Positions 11,168 through 24,200 of a stretch of 64,000 nt of DNA are shown here, piece by piece. The notes under the pieces were generated by a model. It searched no databases and was not told the DNA's origin. It was given only the letters and a program-made list of their open reading frames with translations. Source of the stretch: Ulva prolifera (lineage: Eukaryota > Chlorophyta > Ulvophyceae > Ulvales > Ulvaceae); contig CM041197.1 of NCBI GenBank assembly GCA_023078555.1, forward strand, positions 8,464,842-8,528,841. Direction: 5' to 3'. The translations under genes were made by a program, and so were the position numbers. Position 1 is the stretch's first letter. Every line of letters starts with the position of its first letter.

Positions 11168-12900
11168 ATTCACCGTTATTCAACTTCGTCGCATATGTAT
11201 CCCGGACATGTCCGCGAATTGGGACAGCTCGCACAACAAGCACCAGCGACTGCAGGAACGCACCATCTTGAAAGCCTCGACTATAGATGGGGAACGAGGG
11301 AGTCGGAAAGAGGGAGAAACTTGTTTTCGTCCATGGTATTGTAGCACCGCGGTTGCTCCGTGTGCTGAACAGCACGATGTACCCCTTGGGGCTTTGAGGG
11401 GGGCCTTGTGACTCCATCGGCGGCTGCCCAGGCATGAACCGACTGGATCTGATCATGCGCCGTTGGCTGGTGCAGATATGCACGCAAGTACGTATATAGG
11501 GCAGAACAATGTGCTGGCCGAGTCGGTCAACTTCATTTGTTGTTCTGCCAATGCTCCACTCCGGCAGTTCGCGGCAACGTCCTGCCTGCGCAAGTCCCAC
11601 ACACAGCAATTTTTACAGTGGGGCATGTGTCAAACACACTTGGACATCAAAGGGTGGTGAGTGCGTCCAGTTTCTTCCGAGGTCAGAGCAGACGACAGGC
11701 GGTCTTGGATCGGGTTGCGCTCCAGGACAGCCATGCCCTTCCCACAGCTTGCATGATTACATTTTGCGTGGAAGAGACCAGTGCAAGAACGGACTCCAGG
11801 ATCCTATATAATCGATGCGCCGTAGCAGTCCGACATACATGTTTCTGAATATTCAGCACTACCTCGACACCTGGTGCTGCTGTCCGGCACTGACATGCGC
11901 CAAATTACTTCTGCAGTGGGAAGAGATTGACGGTTCGCCAATGATTCGAGATCATAGATTGTTGAATTGCAGATCAGCGTATGTCATATGAGGTATACCT
12001 CACCAAACACGAGGAGCCATGATGTATTACAGCTGTGGCACACATGCTATTGACGTCTGCAGCTTTAAGTACACCAATTGGATGCAACTGCACAAAGGGG
12101 CAAGGCACAGGTCTCGTGAACATTTCCAGGGGACCTTTCATTGTACAGGGCGTCTGGACGTGCAATGTACACCCCCGACGGTCACAGCATGGCGAGCTCA
12201 GGCAGTCCATAGCCCGTGACATGACGAAGGTCAAATACTAGCATGGCAGGAGAAACATGATTGTCAGAGCTCCTGTATGTATGAATGCTCTTGTTTGAAC
12301 TGCACATCTCTTCATGCTTCCCCACATTGACATGTACGGCTCTACAATTTAAAGACCTCGGGCAACACAGAATCCACAAGCTGATATGGTTGCTACCACA
12401 AATTGCAAAACACCTAGCCGAAGACAATAGTGCCCTGGAAGGTGAAAACCCTGAATCGTACAGAAGTTTACAGAAGGTAAAATGAGCACAGCGTCTGATC
12501 AGAACTCACAAACATGCACCTGTAACTCTCTAGGATACATTTCCAATATCAGGCGATAGTTACGCACAATGTGTTTCAGCTATGAGTGTAGGGGTGGGGA
12601 GCCTCATTATTCAGTGACAAGCTCAATCAGGGGGTCATGTACCTCGGTACCGTGATTTGGACAGACTGAGATGATGATTTACACTTAGACAGCTATCCAC
12701 TCGAGCTTGGAATGTGACTGTTCCCGATTGCAACCATTGAGAACGCAAACAATCCAGTGTCCCATTCCTGATATCCAATTGTGGGTCCATTTCGAAAGTG
12801 ACAAAACAATATGCCTTGAGGTGGTTACCTCAGGCAGCAATCCACTTTCAATTGATCAGCTGTGCTGGTACATGTACTGCCCCTTCCACCCCATGTGACA
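11168..12900. other. Intergenic; one possible orphan exon
   Basis: A plus-strand stretch at about 12340-12477 reads GQHRIHKLIWLLPQIAKHL and is followed by a gtaaaa donor, so it may be an exon of an unrecognised gene. A further frame at 12707-12898 could be its 3' part. Neither could be assembled into a supported model. Confidence 0.3.
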
Positions 12901-14633
12901 TCAACCTGCAAATGCCATTCGCTCTATGTCATCCCTGGAAGGGTTTTGTGCCGCAGGATACTGTGGACCATGTACATGATTCCTGAAAGACGTGAACCCC
13001 ATGTTCAATCCCACTTGCTTTGACTGGTCCATTGTCCTAAGAAAGGCAGCACTGCCACTCCAAGGTTGCATGGTTGGTGTGCTGCTGAGCAATGTGTCAG
13101 TTTGCGGGCCATCATCATCGATGCCTGATCTGTGTTCTGAGCACGGCCGCATGTCGCCTGTTGCATCATGGCAACTCTGCCTTGCCATATTTGCCATGCC
13201 TACATATGGGCTTCCAGTCTGATGCCCACAGCTTGAGAGTTGTCCATCTCTGTAGGACCACGTAGTGGCTGAGCCATGCATTTCTTGGCGAGACACAGGA
13301 GGATATAAAGGCATGGCCCTCCTGGCGCATTTAGATGAGACTTTCAGTGCCCTGTGAGGCTGGTGGTGGAAAAATATGGGGTACTCAGTGTGAGCACGTG
13401 AGGCTGCAGCAGCAGCTGCTGCAAATGACCTCCCAGCTGGAGGCCTTTGAGGCAAACGAGCCTGTCGGGCAGTTGAAGCTTGTGCCGCATGGGGAGGACA
13501 GATGGCGTCCTCATGAACATGTGACATGTTTTGGGCATGTGTCTGCAAATCAGGATGGGTGCGATTTTGAGCGCTAGCGGCATGAGCTTGCAAGACAGAC
13601 ACATGAGTTGATCTACGAAGCATCAGAAGCCCATCTAGGGCATCCTGTTCGTCAGAGCTGAGGTTGACTGACTGCTGGACTGCGAAGTCTTGTGGTTGGC
13701 CATACCGATGCGAATGTGGCGCAGGATACCTGCACATGTGTGAACAGTTGCCGAGTAGGCTTCAGCTTGATCCTACGTGCTTCACGTCCCGGATCAGAAA
13801 AACCTCGGGAAATTGTGGAGGCTAGGTACCGAACCATGGCTGACATGCATCCGCTGACGGATGGCCAAGCTGCGGCTTAGCTCCATGCAAGGCTTCTGCC
13901 AATCCTACATATACATTACTGATGTCAGATGGGTGTGCATCGATGTGGCGACACAGCCACATGTGGTGGATAGCAGAAAACGAACACAAAACAGAAGCTA
14001 CAAGCAAAACGAACTAAAGACAACGCAGGAACGATACTCGGCAATAGGACACGGCAATGGTATTTTTGTTCGTGACTTCTTGCAGGGGGAAATCTCGCTT
14101 GAGACAGCATGGTGTCCAACAATCGGCAGTATGATGCGCGACACGCGCTGTTCGCAAATGGAAGAGCAGCGACCGCATTGCCCATACCACATCCGCCAGT
14201 GACAGTTTCTGTAAATTCATTCCAATACCATGGACAGTCGTGAAATGTGGTGACACGAAGCGCCTGCCCATCGCGATGCATCGTTGCAACAACTCTGCAG
14301 TGTGAATCTGATGACGACAAGTAGAGGTGCAGGGCATCCAGAGCAGCGTAGCACGTTAAAAAACGAATATTCTTAAGCTATGCACCGATAATTGCACTTC
14401 TGTTTGACAACTGGAATGCGTTCGTGGCTCGACGTTATAGCGTGGTACACCTGCAAGCTAGCATCGTCCATAAACAGACAAAGCATAGTATTGACGTATT
14501 TCACACCAGGATAGCATTTCCTAGAGTTGTTGTGGTCCATGCGGGCTGCCAGCTCTTCGACCAATGCTCGAGTCTGAACGTCACTCAGCATCTGTGATTG
14601 AGCATGTGCCCTCGAATAACGATAGCCGTCCAT
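12901..14633 (-). CDS. Probable multi-exon gene of unknown function
   Basis: On the minus strand three exons chain with phase agreement. They are 14633-14505 (ATG, MDGYRYSRAHAQSQML..., donor gtgaaa), 14450-14386 (VYHAITSSHERIPVVKQ..., acceptor ttgcag, donor gtgcat), and one starting at 14294 (acceptor ctgcag), which reads VVATMHRDGQALRVTTFHDC and continues through PWYWNEFTETVTGG. Downstream, a 278-codon open frame (13737-12901, TAG end) is Ser/His/Gln-rich with an Ala7 run, as in flexible tails of regulatory proteins. A tgtgcag acceptor sits at its start. I could not join the third exon to this frame, so the model is incomplete in the middle (about 13738-14190). I do not recognise the family. 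The alternative is two unrelated genes or a chance open frame. Confidence 0.4.
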
Positions 14634-15289
14634 GATCAGTCTACCACTGTGAGCAAAATTATTCAGAATACTGGCGACATAGATGAAACCTGGTCTCCCA
14701 GCCAGTCGGCTCGTCTCCCAACCACCAGACTGCGCAGTATATAACTGAAAGCTAATTCATGAACAAAGTTTGCAACGCAAACAGACGAATACAAAAGCTC
14801 TCACACCCCACCTGCATCCTGCGGCTTGTTCCTTCCTTTCAGGGACCTTTGTGCAGCCGCTACGGTCTGCGATAGTGCCTGTGGCCACTCTTGACCACCA
14901 TGCGCGGTTCCGTGACCTGACGCAAATTCAGAGCAGCGACCGAGTCCGATCTCCATGTAGTTATGATGCGCTAGAATGGCGATGAGGTGCAGAGCATTCG
15001 TCTGTGCTTTCATATCGCACGTACCTGCTAGCGGGTTCATCGGACTGCTGCCCCAGCCAGCGTTGTTGTAGAGCGTGGGAGACACAGTTCCAATATGCAT
15101 GCAATAAAAGGAAAGACTCCCGTCAAGTGTGGGACCCCTTGCCGTGCGCGAGCTTCTTCGCGCTGCTGCCCGGTCGCGGTGACTGTCGCTCGAAGAGGCC
15201 TTTCAGTAGGAGCTCCTGAATGGCTCAGTTCAAGCCGATACGCCCGCCTCGTCACTGCTCGCGCCTCGGACAGTATTGTACGTTCATGA
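14634..15289. other. Intergenic upstream of pyruvate carboxylase
   Basis: No supported gene. It should contain the divergent 5' regions of the unknown minus-strand gene and of the carboxylase gene. A tatataac-like stretch lies near 14740, but no clear TATA element is positioned for the carboxylase start. Confidence 0.4.
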
Positions 15290-18200
15290 ATGCATACGCG
15301 CATTTGCTTGCGGGCGCGTGGGCGGATCTCTTGCCACGCTTATGTGCACAGCATCGCCGCTACTCCTCTGACGTCGATCCGATTGCAGCCATGGGACCAG
15401 AACATCGCCAAGGTACTTGCCGCCAACCGAGGTGAAATTGCCGTCAGAATCTTCCGCGCCGCGAAGGAGCTGGGATGTCAAACGGTGCGGGCCATGTGCC
15501 GTGCTAGCTCTGAGAAGTCTTGCTTCAGTGCGCTGAACCTGGGGGGCAGCTTGCGCATGATAATGCTCCAAGATAGGCTTGTCGAGTCACTGAGTGCGGT
15601 CTTGGGATGGGTGTGCAAAAGAGCTTTGTCGCGGGAGTGTTGCGATGTTTGTTCAGGTTGCAATTTACTCCCCAGCGGACCGTTTGTTTCCTCACCGCTT
15701 CCGTGCCGACGAGTCTTACCAGATCGGAGACCACACCACAACTCCAGTTGGAAGCTACCTGGACATCGAAAGGCTAATCAAGATTGCGAAGGAGCAGGAA
15801 GTCGACGCAATCCATCCAGGATACGGCTTCCTTTCGGAGAATGCGCAGCTGAGCCGCCGATGCCGTGAAGAAGGCATCAAGTTTGTTGGACCTCCCCCAG
15901 AGGTGATCGAGGTACGTTTGACGTCTCTGGGCGGTGCTTTCGCACTTTTCAGATCGCTGCCTCACCTTTTCAACAACGGCATGCCTCCCTGGCACACCAG
16001 AGTCCGGTGACCGGACCGATTCATTCACACGATCATGCACCTGGCAATTTAGTACGTCGATACATCTTGCATCATGCACAGCGCACAATGGACACTCCTC
16101 ACAACATCTGCTCTCGCTGCCCTGGACCGCTGATCGGGTCCTCTTGTGTCGTCCCAACTCCAGTGCGCCGTTCACTTGCATACATGGACCATTTACACTG
16201 CACCGCAATTGCTACGCAGCTGACTGACGTCAACATGTGCACGCGCTAGTAACAACAACGCCCAAGCGCGTCCATGCTTCCAGCCACATGACCAGGGGCT
16301 GTCCTTTGCAACAGCTGGCGCAGCTGCCAGCAGTGCCAGCGCAGCTGCAAGCAATATAGGCATGTTTTGAACACCACAGAGTCCAGACACAAACATGACA
16401 GGCCGCAGCGGGACATTGTACACGGCCGCCGCCATCTCACACCAACACCACCACCATGTTTGGCATCTGATGATTGCACCACCACCACTCCATCGCAGCG
16501 GACTGCAGCACTCCAGTGCTTGTGAGTTGGCCTCCCTCTGCACCGGAGCTGCGCACACTGCCATGCCAGCCCTGCGCCGGTCTCCACCGCCAATTTCAAG
16601 CACTCCACTGAGTCCGTGCTGCTGCTGCTGCAGCGGCTCGGGGACAAGACGGCGGCGCGCAACCTCGCCATCGAGGCCGGCGTGAAGGTCGTCCCCGGTA
16701 CGTCCGAGCCGGTCCCCGGCGTCGAGGCCGCCAAGGCGTTTGCCGCGGAGGCAGGGTACCCTGTGATGCTCAAGGCGGCGATGGGCGGCGGCGGGCGCGG
16801 CATGCGTGTTGTGCGCCGGTACGCCCCCCCCCCCCCCCCTCTCTCCCTTCCTCTCACCCCGTTTTGTCGTCTATCTTGGAGGCCGTCCTGCGGGGTGGGC
16901 TTTGCTGCGCTGCCATGCATTGGCCCGGGCCGCTGCGGTTGGTCTCCGTGTCACCCCTGCACACCCGTGGCCACATTCATGTCAGCCGCAGCTGTCATCG
17001 CCGCGGAGTGACCACGCGGCGGGTGATTTTGGGTCGAGGGCTAGCCAGCGTGCGCAGCGTGCGCAGCGTAGCGTGGCAGCGCAGCGCCCGCTGCGTGTGC
17101 GCCTGCACCACCGCTGCTCTGCCTGGTCCACCGCCGTGCTTACCAGCACCACGGATCCCACTAGCCTTGCCTGCGCTCGCACCGCGGTGCTGAGCTGGCC
17201 ACCTCATAACTGCCTGCGGTGCGGGCGCCACGCTGCCAGCACGCCCAGCACGACATGCATGCGCTAGTCGACGCGCGGCGGATCGTTTCGCGCACTCAGC
17301 CCTGGTTGCGACGTCGTGGTAGCACTGCCACGTATTGCGCACATTGACGGCGTGGCGGCGGCTAGGGTTGTGGCTGGTGTAACACATGGCGTGGGGTACT
17401 GCGCAGAGAGGAGGAGCTACAGGAGGCGTACCAGAGGGCCTCCAACGAGGCACAGTCTGCGTTCGGCGACGGCCGCATGTTCGTGGAGAAGTTCGTGGAA
17501 GATCCCCGCCACATCGAGATCCAGGTACACCCCCCCCCCCCCTCCTTTGTATCTCCCGTTTTTCCTAGATTCTGCAGGTCTGCTGTGCGGAAGCGCCTAG
17601 GGATGTGCACACCTTTTGATGCACGTGCGACCTGCCTGCCCCCCTGGGCAGGGCCGTTGCGGCTGTGGCCACTGCGACCGCTGGAGGGCTGCACTGGATA
17701 TTCCCGCGCTCGATGGGGCGCGTCGAAGTGCCTCCGCATAGCATTCCAGACTTTGCTGCGCCCCGCGCGTCTCTGTATCCACTCCCTGTAGCCGCCAAGG
17801 CCACCGCCTGCTTTTGTCTGTCATTGAATCTCCAGAGCGCTCCGCATCCACAGCGGCCGCCGTCTCTGCGAGGGGTCAGATGAACAGATCCGCCCGAAGC
17901 GGCGGCAGTGACATAGCGACCTCAGTGAAGCGACACCCAACACCCCCACGCACACATCGGCCCGACAGAACCCTACAGTCGCCCACAACGTCCGTGGTGG
18001 TCCCCTGCCGCGTCCACCCCCCAGATCCCTCACTCTCCAGAGCGTGCTCCGCGTGCCCCGCGGCGCAGCGGGCCTGTGCGCGCACCCCCGGGGGTGGTGC
18101 GTCCATGCAGACGCATGCGGATCCCCTCACGCGTGCGGACCCCCTCATGCGTGCAGATCCTCGCGGACGCCGAGGGCAACGTCGTGCACCTGTACGAGCG

Positions 18201-21200
18201 GGACTGCAGCGTGCAGCGGCGGCACCAGAAGGTGGTGGAGATCGCGCCGGCGCCGAACCTCGACCAGGGCATCCGTGAGGCGCTGTTCGCGGACGCGATC
18301 GCGATCGCGCGCCACGTCGGCTACGTCAACGCCGGCACCGTCGAGTTCATGGTCGACAAGAACGGCGACCACTTCTTCCTCGAAGTCAACCCCCGCATCC
18401 AGGCGCGCTGCAGAACGTGCCGCGTCGTGCTGCGTTGGCCCCGCGCCGATTTCGTTGATGCCACAGCACAGCGTTCATGGCTGCATCACCCCCACGCGGT
18501 CCGGCGGGACGCACTCTGAAATTCAACAGGTCCATGCATGCACGACTGAGTCGGCGCTGCGGCCGGCGCGGTTTCTGGCTGACCTGCGGAACCGGACTCG
18601 TGCTCAGAGCCGGTGTGTGCGCTGGCCGACACCCTCCAGTGTGCGCACATCCCATGCATGTGTGTGAGCGTGCGGTGGCGGTGCGCAGGTGGAGCACACG
18701 TGCACCGAGGAGATCACGGCCGTGGACCTCGTGCAATGCCAGCTCAAGATCGCGGCGGGTGCGACGCTCGCGGAGTGCGGCCTGGACGGCCAGGCCGCCG
18801 TGCCGCCGCCCACCGGTTACGCGGTCCAGTGCCGCGTGACGTGCGAGGACCCGACGGAGAACTTCAAGCCCGACGTCGGCCGCATCGAGGCGTACCGGCT
18901 GCCCGGCGGCCCCGGCATCCGCCTCGACGGCGCCGTCGCCGCAGGCAACACCATCTCACAGTACTACGACTCGCTGCTGACGAAGGTGCGGTAAAAACAG
19001 ACAGCCGCGCTTCATCATCATCGGCACCATGCTCGGAAGACGTGCATTGGAAGTCATGCATTGACGCAACGCAGATGACGCGTATGTGCGGTGCACTCGG
19101 CGCTGATGTGGCGGGTCCCCCCCTGGGCGGCATGTGCAAGCGCGGAGGTGCGGAGGCAACCTGCCCTTGCCGGACCAGCTGATTGTTGCCTCTAGGGTGA
19201 GTCGCGACAGCTGGCCCTCTACACCTGCGCCACTCAATCGTGGGGTTGAGCTGGGCTTGCGGAGCGGGCATACCTTTGGAGCATGTGCACTGTCTGTGCC
19301 GTGTATCCGGCGTCTCTGCGCCGCAAGCAGGGCAAAAAATGTATGCACGCAGGTGATCTCGCACGCGCCGACGTACGAGGAGGCGCTGACAAAGCTCACG
19401 CGCGCGCTCGACGAGTTCCTCGTGCGTGGCATCAAGACCAACATCGGCTTCGTCGGCAACGTGCTGCGCCACCCGGAGTTCGCCGGCGGCCGCGCGACGA
19501 CGTCGTTCATCGAGCGCAACGCGACGGAGCTCTTCGCGGTCCGCGATGATGGCATCATGGGCCAGAAGCTCATGAACTACCTCTCCGAGATGGTCGTCAA
19601 CGGCCCGAACCACCCCGGCGCGATCGGCGCGCCGCCGACGTCCAACGTTCCCGTCGTGCCGGAATTTCCGGAGTACGACGGCGTGAAGCTGTCGGGCTGG
19701 CGGGACGTGCTGAAGGAGAAGGGCCCGGACGGGTGGGCGGCGGCGGTGCGAGCGCACAAGGGGCTGCTCGTGACGGACACGACAATGCGGGACGCGCACC
19801 AGTCGCTGCTCGCGACGCGCATGCGGACGTACGACCTCCTACAGGCCGCGAAGCCGACCGGCCAGGTGCGCGCTCGCATGCATTCGCTCCCATCCCGAGG
19901 TTCCGACTTCGTGTGTTGCTGTGTCTCTTGAGCACACGGCGGGTGCTGATCGGCGGCCGATGCGGAGGCGGCCAACCCTGGCGGTCCACGTTCAGCGCCG
20001 CACAGAGTTGCATTCATACGCGTATCTTTCGATTTCGGTGCGTTTAATATGCGTTCCTTAATCCAACGTACTTTATCAGCGTATAGTACGCGCGCACGTT
20101 TCGGACTCGAGCGTTTTTGGAGAGCCTAGAGCTCTGCACTGTGGTGCACCTCTAGCCACAAGGCCAAAGAATGTTTCGAGCATCCCTTGCATTGCATGAT
20201 GGACCTGAGTAACCTGATTATCTGATTGATTGCTAGTTGATTGTGCTGTTCTCTGCAACAGTGTGCCTAAGCACAGATGACAGTGACTGTGGCACTTTCA
20301 AGTCTGGCCATCACCGGCCTGTGATGTAGCCTATACAGCGTACTTTTCACCCCCCCCCTCTGATTGTAGCCAATGCACCATACGCGTACTTTTGCTGATC
20401 GTACTTTATCACGCAACGTGCTAATGCAACTCTGGCGCCGCAGGTCCCGCAGCCATCGTGGGCACTTCCACGTGCACCACACGGCGGCTGTGCCCCTGTT
20501 GTCACACACCGATCGTGTACAGCGCATGCTGGGTGAAACGCATGCCTGTGACACATGCGTGCTTGACCACGCCCCTGTGCCCCCTGCAGGTGCTGGCAAA
20601 CGCAGGCTCCCTCGAGATGTGGGGCGGCGCGACCTTCGACGTCGCGATGCGGTTCCTGCACGAGTGCCCGTGGGAGCGGCTCGAGGCGCTGCGCACGCGC
20701 ATCCCGCACGTGCCCTTCCAGATGCTGCTCCGCGGCGCCAACGCCGTCGGCTACACGTCGTACCCTGACAACGTCGTGCGCGCCTTCACGGCGCAGGCGG
20801 TGCAGAGCGGCGTCGACATCTTCCGCGTCTTTGACAGCCTCAACTACATGGACAACCTCAAGTTCGGCATGGACGCGGTGCACCAGGCCGGCGGCGTCGT
20901 CGAGGGCACCATCTGCTACTCCGGTGCGCGAATCCCTGCGCCAAGCCTGCCCCAGCATGCTGCCTGCTCATCCCTGCCTTGCCGCCGTACTGCTCTCAAT
21001 ATGTGGTGTGTGTTTTGCGCGCATTTAGCAGTGTTCAGGAACTGTTGCGAGGGCTTTTTGCGAGTGCAGCAGCTGCGCACTCGTGGATGTAGAGACACTC
21101 CACACTGTCGGCTCCGGGGTGTATGTGTCGGCCAACCGTCTTGCACCGGAGCCACTAGTACCCCCCGTTATGCCGCGTGGCCGCAGGCGCCCTCACACGC

Positions 21201-24200
21201 ATGGAGGCACAACCACCGCGCATGCATGCAGGCGACCTCACCAACCCCAACGAGACCAAGTACACGCTGGAGTACTACATGAAGATGGCAGAGGAGATCG
21301 TTGAGCAGGGCTGCCACGCGATCGGCATCAAGGACATGGCCGGCCTGCTCAAACCGCGCGCCGCGACGCAGCTCATCGGCGCGCTGCGTGCTGCGCACCC
21401 GGATGTCGTCCTCCACGTGCACACGCATGACTCCGCCGGCACTGCCGTCGCGACGCAGCTCGCGGCGGCCGCGGCCGGCGCCGATATTGTCGACCTCGCA
21501 ATGGACGCCATGTCCGGCTGCACAAGCCAGGTGTGTGCCCTCGCGCCGCGAGCAGTTTTCTACAACCCGGCGGCTTTCCCGCTGAAATAGATGATTTTCT
21601 GATAATGCCGCCAGGATTTCGAAAAACCAGCGGTTTCCGCCGCTGAAAATGATCCGTCAAAGCCAAAGTTCTCTAGAGAAAGCGAGCGCGTCCCGCTGGT
21701 TGCTGTCCTTCTGGGGTGCAGTACCGCTAGAACTTCAAGTCCACCGGGAATCCCTCCAGGAAAAAAAGGCCCTGTAGAGCACTTGAGGCGAGCCTCCGTC
21801 GTGCCCGCCCCCCCCCCAACCAGCGCACAGTTCCACTGTAAATGCAGCTCTGCCTTGCCAGGTCTGAAATCGACGCCATTGGTGGCCGTGCGATGCCCTT
21901 GAGCATACAGCAGCCCATTCTGCACCCGGCGACGCAGCAATCATTGCCACTGTGCCGGCATGTCGATCCCGTGGCAACGGCCCCCAAGCAATTCCCCCCC
22001 ACCCGCCTCGTCCCTTCACACACACACACCCCGCGTTCAACTCTGGCTGCGTGCGGTGCCACTGCTTTTTTTCTTCCCCCACACAGCATCATGAGCACCC
22101 GTCCCAACGGCACCACCATCACAAACAAAAGAAGCGGTGCAGGGGTCGCTCGGCGCGGTGGTGGGTGCGACGCAGGGCACCGAGCTCGACACCGGCCTCA
22201 ACCTCGCGCAGGTGAGCAAGCTCAGCGTGTTCTGGGAGCAGACGCGCGAGCTGTACTCCCCGTTCGAGAGCTCCCTGCGCTCGAGCTCGGCCGACGTGTA
22301 CTACCACGAGATGCCTGGGGGCCAATACACCAACCTCAAGTTCCAGTCCCTCTCCCTCGGTGCGCCCCTGTAGCCACCCATCCCACCGTGCAGGTGGCGG
22401 GGACGCATGCATGCCTGCCATGCCTGTGGCTTGCGCGGCTGCGACTCCACAGCGGCGGCGGGAGCTGCTGCGTCACTGGTACCCTGCTCGAGGTTTGGGA
22501 CCACGCTGCCGCGTCGTGCCGCGTCGTTCTTTGTCACGGAGTAGTCACACAACACATCGGGGAGGGAAAAGTTGTTCGGGTCTCAGCACAAAACCAACAT
22601 GTCTGACGAGAGGACTGCGCTCATCTCACTGCTCAAAACGCGAGGACCGTCTCGCTCGGTGATGTAGTGTCTGCTTCCGAGAGCGCGCGAGCCTACAGCG
22701 AAACCAGCCGTGCATCTGGCGACACGTACCTCTGTTGACCAAGGCGCACCCGCCTGCCCTGTATGCCCCGCTGCCGCCAAGGTTCCAGTCCGTCGCCGCG
22801 GCACCCCCAGCTGTGCCCGGCCGCCATAAATCAACCGCACGCTTTGCAGGGCTTGCGGAGGAGTGGGACAAGGTCAAGGAGGCATACGCGGCCGCGAACC
22901 GCGCCCTCGGCAACATCGTGAAGGTCACGCCCTCCTCAAAGGTCGTCGGCGACCTCGCGAACTTCATGGTCGCCAACGGCCTCGACGACAAGAGCCTCGT
23001 TGAGCGCGCCGGGGAGCTCACGTTCCCGACGAGCGTCATCGAGTTCATGCAGGCACGCCCCGCAGCTCCCGCCCGGTCGCTGACCGCCTTGCTTTGCGTG
23101 CAGTGTCTGGATGGAGCCGGCTGCCTGATCGGCTACAATCACCGCTCGCGTTGTGAATGTCCAGCCGCGGTGCCGGGGTTGAAGTGTAGTGTACCCTCGC
23201 CTCCGCCTCGCCGCCGTCAACGCAGCAGCGTGCATGCATGTCCGAGCCCCGTCGCCGAGGGGGGGTTTGTTTGCGAGCGTCGCCTCGAGTTCTGGCGCGG
23301 CGCACTGCGCGGCCGCTGATGGCAGCGCATGCATGCAGGGCTACCTCGGCCAGCCGCCCGGCGGCTTCCCGGAGCCGCTGCGCAGCCGCATCCTGAAGGA
23401 CGCGCAGCCGATCGAGGGCCGGCCCGGCGCCTCGATGAAGCCCTTGAACCTCCTCGCCCTCGAGTCCCGGCTGAGGGTGCGGCCCGTCCTCACCCTCATG
23501 CCCCTGGCACCGCCTTCATTCCATATCATATCATTCCATATCAAGTCTCTCTGTTGCCTTCTCTGCATGCGTGGGTTCACGCGTGCAATCTGCGCCGGCG
23601 GCCTGCCAGGCACCATTGCTGGCGCCAGTCTGTAGCTGCCAGAGTGCACAAGTTGGCCTGTCTTTCAAGCTGCAGCCAGCGTGGTCGATCCTTTCGGTCG
23701 AGTCGCAAGTGCGTTTGTTGGGACGTTGGCTCGAAGCCCCGCGGCATTGCCTACAGTGCTCTGCGCCCATGTCAAGCGATACACCGCACCTTTTTCGCCA
23801 TTCCTGCCGTGCAGTGGCCGGCGCCCCCATCACCACAGCTGCTTTACTCCATGCAATTTCTGTGGTGCCCCCTGCCTCCTCACCTCTCTTTCTCGGTAAC
23901 ACATCATCACCACACCACAGCAGCAGAGGCCCGCATGCATGCCCCGCATGTGTGTGCAGGACCAGTACGGCGCGCACATCTCAGCGAAGGACGTGCTCTC
24001 GAGCGCCCTCTACCCCAAGGTCTTCCAGGAGTACCAGGACTTCCGGTTCCAGTTCGGCGACAAGATCACCAACCTGCCAACACGCGCCTTCCTCGCGCCG
24101 CTTGATGAGGACGAGGAGATCTCGGTGCAGATGGCCAAGGCCTCCGAGGTCACGATCCGGTTCAAGGCCAAGGGCGAGCTGCAGGTGCGCCGCGCGTGGC

